Positions 47,901 through 58,985 of a stretch of 64,000 bases of DNA are shown here, in pieces (position 1 is the stretch's first letter; each line of letters begins with the position of its first letter). The stretch lies in contig NC_089272.1 in assembly GCF_963678975.1 (NCBI RefSeq), positions 44,149,391-44,213,390 on the forward strand. The letters are read 5' to 3'. The notes under the pieces are model-generated. The model did no database searches and was not told the DNA's origin. It saw nothing but the letters and a program-made list of their open reading frames with translations. The DNA is from Dysidea avara. Its lineage: Eukaryota > Porifera > Demospongiae > Dictyoceratida > Dysideidae. The position numbers and the translations under genes are program-made.

Positions 47901-50900
47901 GCTGTTTTGGATTAGATAATATTATGCATACAGCCATGCACAACATACAGGAGATAGTTACACATTGTTGTATATGCAGCACTGCATCGGCTTCTTGTTT
48001 AGCTATTACAGACTCACAGTAGACTAGTAGTTAAGTCGAGTGGAAAATAATTCCAGCCGCCAGATCATGTGAAGGTGGCGGTATAATGAAAATAATTCCA
48101 GCCGCTAGCAAGCCAGATGAAGGATGAAGATGTAGACCTATAATACAACTACCGGTACAAGTATTACATTACTCATTACCTTGCTGTTCCAGCTGGTTGT
48201 TTATAAGCGCATCAGCTGGTATCCCAACTGGTCATCAGCTGGTCGTTCACTGCATGACGCCTGGAGCGCATATCCTGCACGCAAAAGACACAGTTACAAA
48301 CATTTAAACATACTTGTAATGTTGTTGCTTACCAGTAAAGTGGCGCCTGGCCTCTCCGCGGACGTTTACTAATCTTCTCGTTCGAGCAATCTGTAATCAT
48401 AGATGGAACCAACTCCCTGCTGATGTAATTAATTCCTCTACCCCTAATGAGTTTTGTAATAACTTAAGTAACTTTTATGATCACACCTGTGCATTATAAT
48501 CTTTTGATTGCTGCACAGTAATAAATCAAGACACACGGTAGTGTGTCGTGCGGCCCAAGAAGCCGGCGCGTAACACCCGTGAGTATATTCACTGTTAAAA
48601 TGAAGAGTAACCACAACTCTCAAGGAGTTCCCAGTGTAGGGAGGATTTAACACCCCTGGAGAGTAACCATTACTCTAAAGGAGTAACTGGGGAGTAACAC
48701 ATGCTCTGAAGGTGGTGTCGCTTACTCTTCAGAGTAATGGTTATTCTCTTCAGAGTGTTGGTTACTCTCCATGAGGTGTTAAATCCTCCCTACACTGGGA
48801 ACTCTCAGAGTGGTGGTTACTCTTTATTTTTAACAGTGTTGACAGGAAGAAAGAAAACGCAATTTTCGCACCTCCGTAGCTCTGTGCTTCCTTGATGAAA
48901 CAAGACGATTTTTGCTGTGGACATTCCCTCCAACTGCAGCACTCCACATTCCAAATTTCAGCGAAATCGCTTCGCGCGTTCCCGAGATATGCGACTTCAA
49001 AAATTGGCTCAGTTTCTTCGTTTTTTTTTTCTTCTTATTTTTCTTTTTCTTGTCGCACACTTACAAAAACTGCTATAAAACGCGAACGCGTTATCCGATT
49101 TCCTTGCAATTTGGCACACAGAAGGGGGATATAAAGGCGCATCTCGGTACCAACTTTGGCTGGAATACAATAAACAGGCAAAGAGTTATGAGCGATTATT
49201 AACGAAAAATAACACCAATATGTTGTCACGCCTACAGGGTAAACCGCGTATGGGAAGAAGCTGAAAATCGGTGGGTGAATAGGTTAACTATTGAACCTCA
49301 AACCTTTTGTGGTTTGAAAGAAATCGAGCTAAAAACCAGGAAGATACAACGAAAAAACCAACAGTGTGTAACAATTACGCAATCGAGATCAGCTAATAAA
49401 AAAACGACTGCTTGCCACGCCTACCAGATAAACCGCTTAGGGTAATGCTTTGAAAATCGTTGTACAGATGGAGTAATCATCTTAGAAAGGCTCATCAATG
49501 GTGTAGAAGAATCAGACTTAAAGCCACGGAGTTATAACAAGAAATCCAACTTGGTGCGGCAAGTGCGAGATCGAGATACTCTAATAGAGCAGTCATCCTA
49601 ATAGAGCGGTCACCCTGAAGAGAATTCAAGAGATCAGCTAGAAATAAGAAACCTGTATAGAGATCAGCTACACACAAGTCACCCTGTAGAGAGATCAGCT
49701 AGAAGAAGTTACCTTGTAGGGAGTTCATGCAACTATGGAAAGAGATAGTTCAGCTAGAAGAAATCACCTTGTAGAGTTCAGCTACAAAGAAACCACCATG
49801 TAGAGAGTTCAGCTACAAACAAATCGCCCTGTGGAGAGATCAATAGAAGAAGTTACCTTGCAAAGAGTTCAGCTACAAAGAAACCATCATGTAGAGAGTT
49901 CAGCTACAAACAAATCTCCCTGTAGAGAGATCAGCTAGAAGAAGTTACCTTGTAGAGAGTTCAGCTACAAAGAAACCATCATGTAGAGAGTTCAGCTACA
50001 AACAAATCTCCCTGTAGAGAGATCAGCTAGAAGAAGTTACCTTGTAGAGAGTTCGGCTTCAAACAAATCACACTGTAGAAAGATCAGCTAGAAGAGGTCA
50101 CCTTGTAGAGAGTTCAATTACAAAAAAACCACCATGTAGAGAGCTCAGCTACAAACTAGTGACCTTGTAGAGACATCAGCTAGAAGAAGTTACTTTGTAG
50201 AGAGTTCAGCTACAAAGAAACCATCATTTAGAAAGTTCAGCTTCAAACAAATCACCTGTAGAGAGTTCAGTTACAAACAAATCTCCCTGTAGAGAGATCA
50301 GCTAGAAGAAGTTACCTTGTAGAGAGTGAAGCTACAAACAAATCACCCTATTGAAAGATCAGCTAGAAGAAGTCAACTTGTAGAAAGTTCAGTTACAAAG
50401 AAACCACCATGTAGAGAGTTCAGCTACAAACTAGCCACCTTGTAGAGACATCAGCTAGAAAAGTTACCTTGTAGAGAGTTCAGCTACAAAGAAACCATTC
50501 TGTAAAGAGCTCAGCTGCAAACAAATCACCTGTACAGAATTCAGCTACAAACAAATCACCCTGTAGAGAGATCAGCTAGAAGAAGTTACCTTTTAGAGAG
50601 TTCAGCTACAAAGAAACCATTTTGTAAAGAGCTCAGCTGCAAACAAATCACCTGTGCAGAATTCAGCTACAAACAAACCACCCTGTAGAGAGATCAGCTA
50701 GAAGATATTACCTTGTAGATAGTTCAGCTACAAACAAATCACCCTGTAAAAAGATCAGTTAGAAGAAGTTACCTTTTAGAGAGTTCAGCTACAAAGAAAC
50801 CATTTTGTAAAGAGCTCAGCTGCAAACAAATCACCTGTACAGAATTCAGCTACAAACAAATCACCCTGTAGAGAGATCAGCTAGAAGAAATTACCTTGTA

Positions 50901-53900
50901 GATAGTTCAGCTACAAACAAATCACGTTGTAGAAAGATCAGTTAGAAGAAGTTACTTTGTAGAGAGTTCAGCTACAAAGAAACAATTTTGTAAAGAGCTC
51001 AGCTGCAAACACATCGCCTGTACAGAATTCAGCTACGAACAAATCACCCTGTAGAGAGATCAGCTAGAAGAAGTTACCTTGTAGATAGTTCAGCTACAAA
51101 CAAATCTCTCTGTAGAGAGATCAGCTAGAAGAAATTGCCTTGTAGAGAGTTCAGCTACAAAGAAACCATCATGTGGAGAGTTCAGCTGCAAAGAAATCAC
51201 TACTGCCCAAATTTCAAGGCAATAGCTCTTTCCAATCTGAAGTTATCAATTGTCAAAGTTGGCAAATTGGATGTGTGTGGAAGGCCCCTTTTTGCAAATC
51301 CGGTCACATATGTATTATATATATAATTTGTACATTTACTGATAAAATATTTAAAGTATATATACTTCATCTTTACTTCTTCCTGTAGTAAAGAAAAAAA
51401 GCATAGGTTAAAAAAGTCCCAAAGCTGGCCATAGGCCGGCTTTGGGGTATACAAATACAAAAAGAAATGAAATCTAATCCAAAACAGCCAAGCTGTAAAA
51501 AAAGTGTGCGGCCCTCAGAAAGGCTATGGTGAAAAAAGATGTGAAATCCAAGGTGGCGGCCAAGAAATGGCTGTGATGGTAGGTTAATGGTAAAATTTTA
51601 ATAACGACAATTCCGGTGAATTTTTGTGCCGCTTTACAAAATTTACCTGAATTGTCATTATTAAAATTTTTACCATTAACCTACCATCACAGCCATTTCT
51701 TGGCCGCCACCTTGGATTTCACATCTTTTTTCACCATAGCCTTTCTGAGGGCCGCACACTTTTTTTACAGCTTGGCTGTTTTGGATTAGATATATATATC
51801 AAGACACACGGTAGTGTGTCGTGCGGCCCAAGAAGCCGGCGCGTAACACCCGTGAGTATATTGACAGGAAGAAAGAAAACGCAATTTTCGCACCTCCGTA
51901 GCTCTGTGCTTCCTTTATGAAACAAGACCATTTTTGCTGTGGACATGCCCCCCAACTGCAGGACTCCACATTCCAAATTTGAGCGAAATCGCTTCACGCA
52001 TTCCCGAGATATGCGACTTCAAAAATTGGCTCAGTTTCTTCGTTGTTTTTTTTCTTCTTATTTTTCTTTTTCTTGTCGCACACTTATAAAAACTGCTATA
52101 AAACGCGAACGCCACATCCGATTGCCTTGCAATTTGGCACACAGAAGGGGGATATAAAGGCGCATCTCGGTACTAACTTTGGCTGGAATACGATAAACAG
52201 GCAAAGAGTTATGCGCGATTATTCACGAAAAATAACACCAATATGTTGTCACGCCTACCGGGTAAACCGCGTATGGGAAGAAGCTGAAAATCGGTGGGTG
52301 AATAGGTTAACTATTGAACCTCAAACCTTTTGTGGTTTGAAAGAAATCGAGCTAAAAACCAGGAAGATACAACGAAAAAACCAACAGTGTGTAACAATTA
52401 CGCAATCGAGATTAGCTAATAAAAAAACGACTGCCTGCCACGCCTACCAGATAAACCGCTTGGGGTAATGCTTTGAAAATCGTTGTACAGATGGAGTAAT
52501 CATCTTAGAAAGGCTCATCAATGGTGTAGAAGAATCAGATTTAAAGTCACGGAGTTATAACACGAAATCCAACTTGATGCAGCAAGTGCGAGATCGAGAT
52601 ACTCTAATAGAGCAGTCATCCTAATAGAGCAGTCACCCTGCATGAAGAGAATTCAAGAGATCAGCTAGAAACAAGAAACCTGTATAGAGATCAGCTACAC
52701 ACAAGTCACCCTGTAGAGAGATCAGCTAGAAGAAGTTACCTTGTAGGGAGTTCATGCAACTATGGAAAGAGATAGTTCAGCTAGAAGAAATCACCTTGTA
52801 GGGTTCAGCTACAAAGAAACCACCATGTAGAGAGTTCAGCTACAAACAAATCGCCCTGTGGAGAGATCAATAGAAGAAGTTACCTTGTAGAGAGTTCAGC
52901 TACAAAGAAACCATCATGTAGAGAGTTCAGTTACAAACAAATCTCCCTGTAGAGAGATCAGTTAGAAGAAGTTACCTTGTATATAGAGAGTTCAGCTTCA
53001 ACAAATCACCCTGTAGAAAGATCAGCTAGAAGAGGTCACCTTGTAGAGAGTTCAGTTACAAAGAAACCACCATGTAGAGAGCTCAGCTACAAACTAGTGA
53101 CCTTGTAGAGACATCAGCTAGAAGAAGTTACCTTGTAGAGAGTTCAGCTACAAAGAAACCATTCTTTAAAGAGCTCAGCTGCAAACAAATCACCTGTACA
53201 GAGTTCAGCTACAAACAAATTACCCTGTAGAAAGATGAGCTAGAAAAAGTTACCTTGTAGAGAGTTCAGTTACAAAGAAACCGCCATGTAGAGAATTCAG
53301 CTACAAACTAGTAACCCTGTAAAGACATCAGCTAGAAGAAGTTACCTTGAGAGAGTTCAGCTACAAAGAAACCATTCTTTAAAGAGCTCAGCTGCAAACA
53401 AATCACCTATACAGAATTCAGCTACAAACAAATCACCATGTAGAGAGATCAGCTAGAAGAAGTTAACTTGTAGAGAGTTCAGCTACAAAGAAACCATTCT
53501 TTAAAGAGCTCAGCTGCAAACAAATCACCTGTACAGAGTTCAGCTACAAATTACCCTGTAGAAAGATGAGCTAGAAAAAGTTACCTTGTAGAGAGTTCAG
53601 TTACAAAGAAACCGCCATGTAGAGAATTCAGCTACAAACTAGTGACCCTGTAAAGACATCAGCTAGAAGAAGTTACCTTGAGAGAGTTCAGCTACAAAGA
53701 AACCATTCTTTAAAGAGCTCAGCTGCAAACAAATCACCTATACAGAATTCAGCTACAAACAAATCACCATGTAGAGAGATCAGCTAGAAGAAGTTAACTT
53801 GTAGAGAGTTCAGCTACAAAGAAACCATCATTTAGAGAGTTCAGCTTCAAACAAATCACCTGTAGAGAGTTCAGCTACAAACAAATCTCCCTGTAGAGAG

Positions 53901-56900
53901 ATCAGCTAGAAGAAGTTACCTTGTAGATCGTTCAGCTACAAACAAATCACCCTGTAGAGAGATCAGCTAGAAGAAGTTACCTTGTAGAGAGTTCAGCTAC
54001 AAAGAAACCACCATGTAGAGAGTTCAGCTGCAAAGAAATCACCCTGTATAAAATTCTGCCACGAACAAATTGCCTTGTAGAAAGATCAGTTAGAAGAAGT
54101 TACCTTGTAGAGAGTTCAGCTACAAAGAAACCATTCTGTAAAGAGCTCAGCTGCAAACAAATCACCTGTACAGAATTCAGCTACAAACAAATCACCCTGT
54201 AGAGAGATCAGCTAGAAGAAATTACTTTGTAGAGAGTTCAGCTACAAAGAAACCACCATGTAGAGAGTTCAGCTGCAAAGAAATCACCCTGTAGAAAATA
54301 CAGCCACAAACAAATTGCCATGTAGAAAGATCAGGTAGAAGAAGTTACCTTTTAGAGAGTTCAGCTACAAAGAAACCACCCTGTAGAGAGATCAGCTAGA
54401 AGAAGTTACCTTGTAGATCGTTCAGCTACAAACAAATCACCCTGTAGAGAGATCAGCTAGAAGAAGTTACCTTGTAGAGAGTTCAGCTGCAAAGAAATCA
54501 CCCGGTATAAAATTCTGCCACGAACAAATCACCCTGTAGAGAGATCAGCTAGAAGAAGTTACCTTGTAGATAGTTCAGCTACAAACAAATCTCCCTGTAG
54601 AGAGATCAGCTAGAAGAAATTACCTAGTACAGAGTTCAGCTACAAAGAATGTGGAGAGTTCAGCTGCAAAGAAATCACCACTGCCCAAATTTCAAGGCAA
54701 TAGCTGTTTCCACTCTGAAGTTATCAATTGTCAAAGTTGGCAAATTGGATGTGTGTGGAAGGCCCCTTTTCGCAAATCAGGTCACATATGTGTTATATAT
54801 ATAATTTGTACATTTATTGATAAAATATTTAAAGTACATCTACTTCATCTTTTCTTCTTCCTGTAGTAAAGAAAAAAAACATAGGTTAAAAAAGTCCCAA
54901 AGCTGGCCATAGGCCGGCTTTGGGGTATACAAATACAAAAAGAAATGAAATCTAATCCAAAACAGCCAAGCTGTAAAAAAAGTGTGCGGCCCTCAGAAAG
55001 GCTATGGTGAAAAAAGATGTGAAATTCAAGGTGGCGGCCAAGAAATGGCTGTGATGGTAGGTTAATGGTAAAAATTTTAATAACAACAATTCTGGTGAAT
55101 TATTGTGCCGTTTGGTCAATTGGCACAAAATTCACCTGAATTGTCGTTATTAAAATTTTTACCATTAACCTACCATCACAGCCATTTCTTGGCCGCCACC
55201 TTGGATTTCACATCTTTTTTCACCATAGCCTTTCTGAGGGCTGCACACTTTTTTTACAGCTTGGCTGTTTTGGATTAGATATATATATATATATAGATAT
55301 TAGAGTCTCGAATATCTATGCTGTAATTAAACAAGGGCGTGGTGCTGGGCGTTATATAGAATTACACGTACGTAAAGTCATCACCACGAACAGGCGTACT
55401 TATTATACGGTTGTGCCTTCATTCACAGGCGAATCTATCCCCGCTTAGTTCATGTCTCTAGGCCTCGTAGTTTTCTCAAACATTATTTAGTATTTATTCA
55501 TTCATTATTAATGACGTAATTTTAACCGCATTTCGTATTATTCTTACTACTTGGTTGTATAATTATCATAGATCCTTTATACCCTATGTTATTATTAATA
55601 CTTTACAATACAAGCATGTATTGATGGTCTGCCAATAACTTGTGTTGGCAGCCAGGAAATTACTTAATTACAAAACTAATTACTTAATTACAAAACTAAT
55701 TAATTACAATTACGATAAAAGTTAGCTAGGCTCACATCACTGATTATTTCTAAATTATGGCAGTTTGTACATCTACAACAAAAATGATTGGTGTATGGAA
55801 TGTCAGATGAGAAATTGTTTTGAAAAGTTGTTGCAAATAATTACAGATGGTGGTTTTGATGGTTGGTAGTGACTGGTTGAGATCAGTGAATGGTATATCG
55901 TAGTTTATTCCATAAATTAGTAAGTCACATTAAAGCTGTATACAGACCTATCAAATCCCTTCTATACATAACTGTTACAACAGATAAACATAGCTAGTAG
56001 TTCAATGAGCACTACACTGATGCTATCATAGATTTTCTTTGCCAGGAGTGAGAAACATGCTGGTTTTCACTGTGAAAAAGGTGGGATATAAGATGGTATT
56101 TCCAGTGGCTTATTGAATACAAATAAGCCTTAATATAAACCCTGTATTATACTCATGTTATAGTTTAGTATAAGTATATGTTATACTACAGATATCATGG
56201 TATTCGTTTTTAATGTTTTTACACCATTATTAGTACTGGTAAGTAATTCCTAGTGATTAGCATGCTCAAGGAGTATGCACATGTGTTGCAGCCTGCAATT
56301 TTCTTGAAAATCGGCCCAACAATCCATAGCAACTTTTGCTAGGCAACAAAATGTAAACCTGACCTAGTTATTATGATTATGATTATGATTATGATTATGA
56401 TTAGATACTGGAAAGACAGCACTCAGTGCTGGTTACATCCAGGAGGGGGGGGGACCCTCAAAACAAAAAGGGGGTTAATTACAACAAATCTAGTCCAAAA
56501 ATACAATTATTAAACTGTTCTAGTGACTCTGTATCGATGATGTGATTAGGGAGGTTATTAGTTACATGCTTTTTGGTGGTTGCTTAGCAACCATTGCTAT
56601 GGTGTCAAAATCATTTCTACAATCAGTAGTGGTTACCTAGCAACGGTTGCTAGGCAACAATGTAGTTGCTATGTAACAGGTATTGGTTACTGTGGTAACA
56701 GTAGTTGTCAAGTCGGACATGCCTAACTGGTAAAACATCTAAACACTATCAAAAATTTTAGCCAATCAGACGTGTATATCAAATGTACAAGTGATATACT
56801 AATTCTATTGGTTAGTTTGCTGTAGTATATCAAAAATATACCCCAAGCTGCTATTGGAGTTTTTCTACAGGACACGATATTGATGTTGTATTATGCATAC

Positions 56901-58243
56901 TATGCTATTACATATATGGTTTTTTAGTTTATTTACCACATTACCTGAAATAGCTTATATCGAATATAATACCCACACTATACCATCACATATATGGTTT
57001 CAGTATGTTTAGCACATTAACTAAAGCCTTACATGAAACTGTTAGTATAATACAGGTTATATCAAGCTTTTTTGTATTCAATAAGCCATTGGAAATACCA
57101 TCTTATATCCCTCTTTTTTCACAGTGTTTACATTTACATATAGCTAGCATTATATTTGAGATCAAAATTGTACCAACTGACTGTTCTATTAGAGTATCTC
57201 AATCTTTTGCAGCGATTTTTAAGATGTCACATGATCTAATTTTTTCTTTTCTTAATTAAAATCTATGCAGAATTGGGTCAATCGGGTCCAAGCAACAACT
57301 TTTCAAATAGGTATGGCCTTAGTGATGGACATACCATAACTACAATACATACACCCATATCTAAAACCCTTTTAGACCACAGCAAGGTGAAGTACTCAAA
57401 TTTAATTGGCTACTTACAGGTATCTAAATCCTGTAGATCCCTTGTTCATGTTTCAATAGATCCCTGTCTCTGGGGTAATACGGCAATTACGTGCCTGTAA
57501 TATTATGGGCGTTTAACTGGTAGCAAGGTGTTGTAACATGCGTTACAAGTTACAGGGAACTGTTAACGCTACATTTCTTGTGTCACAAGCAGCTGTGAAG
57601 GTACAACAAGCAGCAGTGAAAGTACAACACAATGAAATGTGGTCTAAATTAGCTAGACATCGAAACACAGAGTTCTACAAAATTTAGAAACCCTCAGGCC
57701 TTGCAGTAGCGCCCTCGCTTCGCTTGTGCTCCACAACACAAGGCCTTTCGGGTTTCTAAATTCCGTAGAACCCTGTGTTTCGATGTCTAACTATTATACT
57801 GACCATGTCACTATGCTCATCATAATCAGTAATAGGTAGTAACAATGAATCAGATGATGGGAACACAACTTTGATCATTATATTCACTATTATCATTGTC
57901 CTCCTTATAATGTCATTAGTAGTAACTGTTGTCATTATTATTTGGTTGTGTGTGGAGCGTTATCACAAACTGAAGCACATCACTTCTGGTAAGCTGTATA
58001 AACACAAGTGAACAATTATCCATGACTTTTGTGTTTACTATAGAAGTTAAGACTCCTGTGAACCAGCAGCAGTTAAACACAGACACAGTCAAGATGCAGT
58101 CATCTCCAGCTTATGTTCCAGTAGGTCAAGACGATTCAACTTCTTCCATGGTACCACAATATGATACTATACAAGTTCCTTCTGATCATCAAGATGTACC
58201 AATGATGGCTAATCCAGCTTATCTGACCAATAAGAACATCTGA
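38645..58243 (+). CDS. Gene B: Ig-FN3 receptor-like paralogue with a 15.8-kb intron (5' incomplete)
   Basis: Exons 38645-38989, 40021-40272, 42016-42072, 57836-57988 and 58044-58243 join in phase 1 into one open frame of about 334 residues, the same architecture as gene A: Ig, FN3, linker, acidic stalk, membrane helix, tyrosine tail. The intron between the linker and membrane exons is 15,763 bp, because a 15-kb Harbinger-like element with three satellite elements has landed in it. All exons keep open frames and splice sites, so the gene may still be expressed. The tail has a single tyrosine unit where gene A has two. No signal-peptide exon was found. The clearest doubt is whether so long and repetitive an intron is spliced. 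Confidence 0.75.
39111..39436. mobile_element. TIR element in the Ig-FN3 intron of gene B
   Basis: TAGTCAGTATGTGTTCACCTGA at the left pairs imperfectly with TCAGGTGAGTGCAAACTGACTA at the right. Gene A lacks most of this block at the same place. No TSD is clear. Confidence 0.5.
40021..40272 (+). CDS. Gene B exon: FN3 domain
   Basis: 252 bp, phase 1-1, after a ATGTTACAG acceptor. ITISW and the TSYRISV block are kept. Only about eight residues differ from gene A over the shared 82, so this domain is much better conserved than the Ig domain. It ends VILNTST at GTAAGC. Confidence 0.85.
40310..41379. mobile_element. TA-flanked TIR element in gene B
   Basis: The ends CAGGTTTTTGCTATTGAATT and its complement form a TIR of about 34 bp. 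TA flanks it (40308-40309 and 41380-41381). The gene A intron shows the empty site (GGTTAATAAAAGATTTT at 17034). Inside both ends a ~24-bp motif, TTGCAATTGAATTTGTCAC, is iterated with variation. There is no transposase. TA duplication and CAG ends suggest Tc1/mariner. Confidence 0.75.
41382..42015. other. Remainder of the gene B FN3-linker intron
   Basis: About 500 bp here has no match in the 155-bp intron of gene A. No terminal repeats could be recognised. The last ~40 bp before the exon match gene A again. Confidence 0.4.
42016..42072 (+). CDS. Gene B exon: membrane-proximal linker
   Basis: 57 bp, phase 1-1, coding QPSTSNCKSIVLPTIAIE. It is one codon longer than in gene A and contains an extra cysteine. 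Splice sites match gene A. Confidence 0.65.
42275..42563 (+). CDS. Small open frame with MGQ start, unknown
   Basis: The frame begins MGQLVGKKSEKAP, with a glycine at position 2 and basic residues as in N-myristoylated proteins, runs through a poly-Leu stretch made by an ATT/TTA repeat, and ends with a cysteine-containing segment. It sits just inside the left TIR of the 15-kb element. It could be a gene fragment or chance; no domain was recognised. Confidence 0.2.
43675..47170 (+). repeat. Satellite array, copy 3
   Basis: About 3.5 kb of ~31-bp monomers, roughly 110 by length. Each monomer contains TGTAG and CTACA as an internal inverted pair. Monomer types alternate irregularly, and blocks with GAACTCAGC or GAGCTCAGCTGC recur as longer-range units. 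Confidence 0.9.
47187..47433. mobile_element. Complete TATGTGACC-family MITE
   Basis: About 247 bp with ends ATATGTGACCGGATTTGCGA and complement TCGCAAATCTGGTCATATAT. GGGGTCTTCCACACACATCC pairs with GGATGTGTGTGGAAGACCCC, giving long arms. Copy 1 has the uninterrupted site at about 37370. Copies 4 and 5 keep only the right half. Confidence 0.8.
47916..48526 (+). pseudogene. LINE 3' fragment between satellite elements
   Basis: At 48366-48498 one frame reads RWNQLPADVINSSTPNEF and stops after HTCAL, the C-terminal signature of non-LTR reverse-transcriptase proteins (compare [13 protein letters not shown] in gene A). The rest of the stretch has no recognisable content. It belongs to the Harbinger-like host element or older insertions in it. 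Confidence 0.6.
48588..48838. mobile_element. MITE with CACTGTTAAAA ends
   Basis: The ends CACTGTTAAAATGAAGAG and complement are inverted repeats, with long inner arms (GGGAGGATTTAACACC and its complement). TT lies on both sides. The other three satellite elements have the empty site GTATATTGACAGG. The superfamily was not identified. Confidence 0.75.
49612..51200 (+). repeat. Satellite array, copy 4
   Basis: About 1.6 kb of the ~31-bp monomers, starting like copies 1 and 5 with GGGAGTTCATGCAACTATGG and stopping at CTGCAAAGAAATCAC. Confidence 0.9.
51800..55278 (+). mobile_element. Satellite-bearing element, copy 5
   Basis: 3,479 bp, following copy 4 head to tail with only an AT run of 10 bp between. 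It keeps all modules and the same satellite/MITE junction (about 54677) as copy 4. The conserved module has a 141-aa open frame (52043-52468) that is broken in other copies. Confidence 0.8.
52640..54675 (+). repeat. Satellite array, copy 5
   Basis: About 2 kb of ~31-bp monomers. A block of about 325 bp (53240-53560 and 53560-53800) is repeated nearly unchanged, so the array grows by segments as well as by single monomers. Confidence 0.85.
55279..57318. other. Right part of the Harbinger-like element, no gene
   Basis: Two copies of TTACTTAATTACAAAACTAA lie at about 55661-55705 and an ATTATG microsatellite at 56369-56404. X-box-like palindromes such as GGTTGCTAGGCAAC occur at about 56333 and 56646. 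The 29-bp motif is at 57178-57206. No coding domain is present. Confidence 0.5.
57654..57789. repeat. 136-bp foldback in gene B
   Basis: TAGACATCGAAACACAG pairs with CTGTGTTTCGATGTCTA, and the arms run on through TTTAGAAACCC and AGGCCTTG. It lies 46 bp before the membrane exon and is absent from gene A. Confidence 0.7.
57836..57988 (+). CDS. Gene B exon: stalk and membrane helix
   Basis: 153 bp, phase 1-1, coding GSNNESDDGNTT, then a hydrophobic helix ([16 protein letters not shown]...IIWLCV) and ERYHKLKHITS. The acceptor is CAGTAATAG and the donor GTAAGC. Confidence 0.85.
58044..58243 (+). CDS. Gene B last exon: cytoplasmic tail
   Basis: [10 protein letters not shown] start, PAYVPV, one PQYDTIQVP unit and terminal ANPAYLT, then TGA. 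It lacks the 75-bp duplication of gene A. Confidence 0.85.
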
Positions 58244-58384
58244 AGTGTTACCTTCACACCTTACAAAATGTAATGTGTCACCTTATCATATAGTAACACA
58301 TATTGTAGCATTCAAATTATTTACAGCTTGTGTACTTATGAGATTGACATCTACTAGTAATTATAGAAGAAAAGTGAGTAAAAA

Positions 58385-58985
58385 CATACCTCAAAGTCAG
58401 CCATAGGCTGGTTTTGGGGCCTTATAAGGCCATATAAACTTAATGATTAGTTTCTCATCCCTGCCCGCATGGCCATTTTTCCTACCTCATCAAGGATTTT
58501 TTACACCACTGGTGGCTGAGTGCAGCTATCCAGCACCTTCTTAAGTTGGTACTTTGCTAGAACAGTCCAGGATGAGTCATTGTAGCTAGCTAATTCAGCT
58601 AACTAGTCAGTAAAAAATAAAATAAAAGTCTGCCCTCCAGCACTGCTATTTTGAGTACAGGAGGATGAGAAACTAATAATTAAGTTTATGTGGCCTAAAG
58701 TACAAAAAGGAGTAAAATCCACACAAAAACAGCCAATCTGTGAAAAAATGGTGCAGCCTTAAAAAGCCTGGGTGAAAAAAGTTGTGAAATCAAAGGTGGC
58801 GGCCAAGAAATGGCTGCAATGATGTTAATGTTAAAAAATTAATGGCTGTGTGCATTGTTAAAATTTATTAGCATTAACATCATTGCAGCCATTTCTTGGC
58901 CACCACCTTTGACTTTTTTCACCCAGACTTTTTAAGGCTACACCACTTTTTCACAGCTTTGCTGTTTTTGTGTGGATATTGTTTA
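58385..58985. repeat. Foldback related to the satellite-element tail
   Basis: AAACAGCCAATCTGTGAAAA to its complement forms long arms, including GGTGGCGGCCAAGAAATGGC as in the satellite-element tails, with a different loop. It stands without a satellite, so the tail hairpin also exists as a free element. Confidence 0.7.

Larger units (their letters stand above)
42817..47915 (+). mobile_element. Satellite-bearing element, copy 3
   Basis: 5,099 bp from CAAGACACACGG to GGATTAG, with AT on both sides. The order is head hairpin, ~700-bp conserved module, paired 29-bp motif (43629-43671), satellite, a TATGTGACC-family MITE (47187-47433), then the hairpin tail. It is the longest copy because of its long satellite. 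(The number follows the order of blocks; copy 1 includes what would be block 2.). Confidence 0.8.
48527..51789 (+). mobile_element. Satellite-bearing element, copy 4
   Basis: 3,263 bp, same head, module, paired 29-bp motif (49569-49611), satellite and tail. Its head module is interrupted by a MITE (48588-48838). At 51200 the satellite joins directly to the middle of the TATGTGACC-family MITE, a junction also found in copy 5. Confidence 0.8.
42228..57318. mobile_element. 15-kb PIF/Harbinger-like element carrying three satellite elements
   Basis: The left end GGCCATACCAATTTGAAAAG and the right end (complement of GGCCATACCTATTTGAAAAG) are inverted repeats that continue through TTGTTGCTTGGA, about 32 bp with one mismatch. 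TTA is duplicated at 42225-42227 and 57319-57321. Gene A has the intact target (CTATTCTATTAGTGATGGAC at about 17410). Three satellite elements account for about 11.8 kb. The original element would have been about 3.2 kb. No transposase is visible. Confidence 0.85.

Noticed and set aside
43675-54675. CRISPR-like look of the 31-bp repeats
   Set aside because: Monomers abut directly without unique spacers, and the host is a eukaryote; this is satellite DNA.
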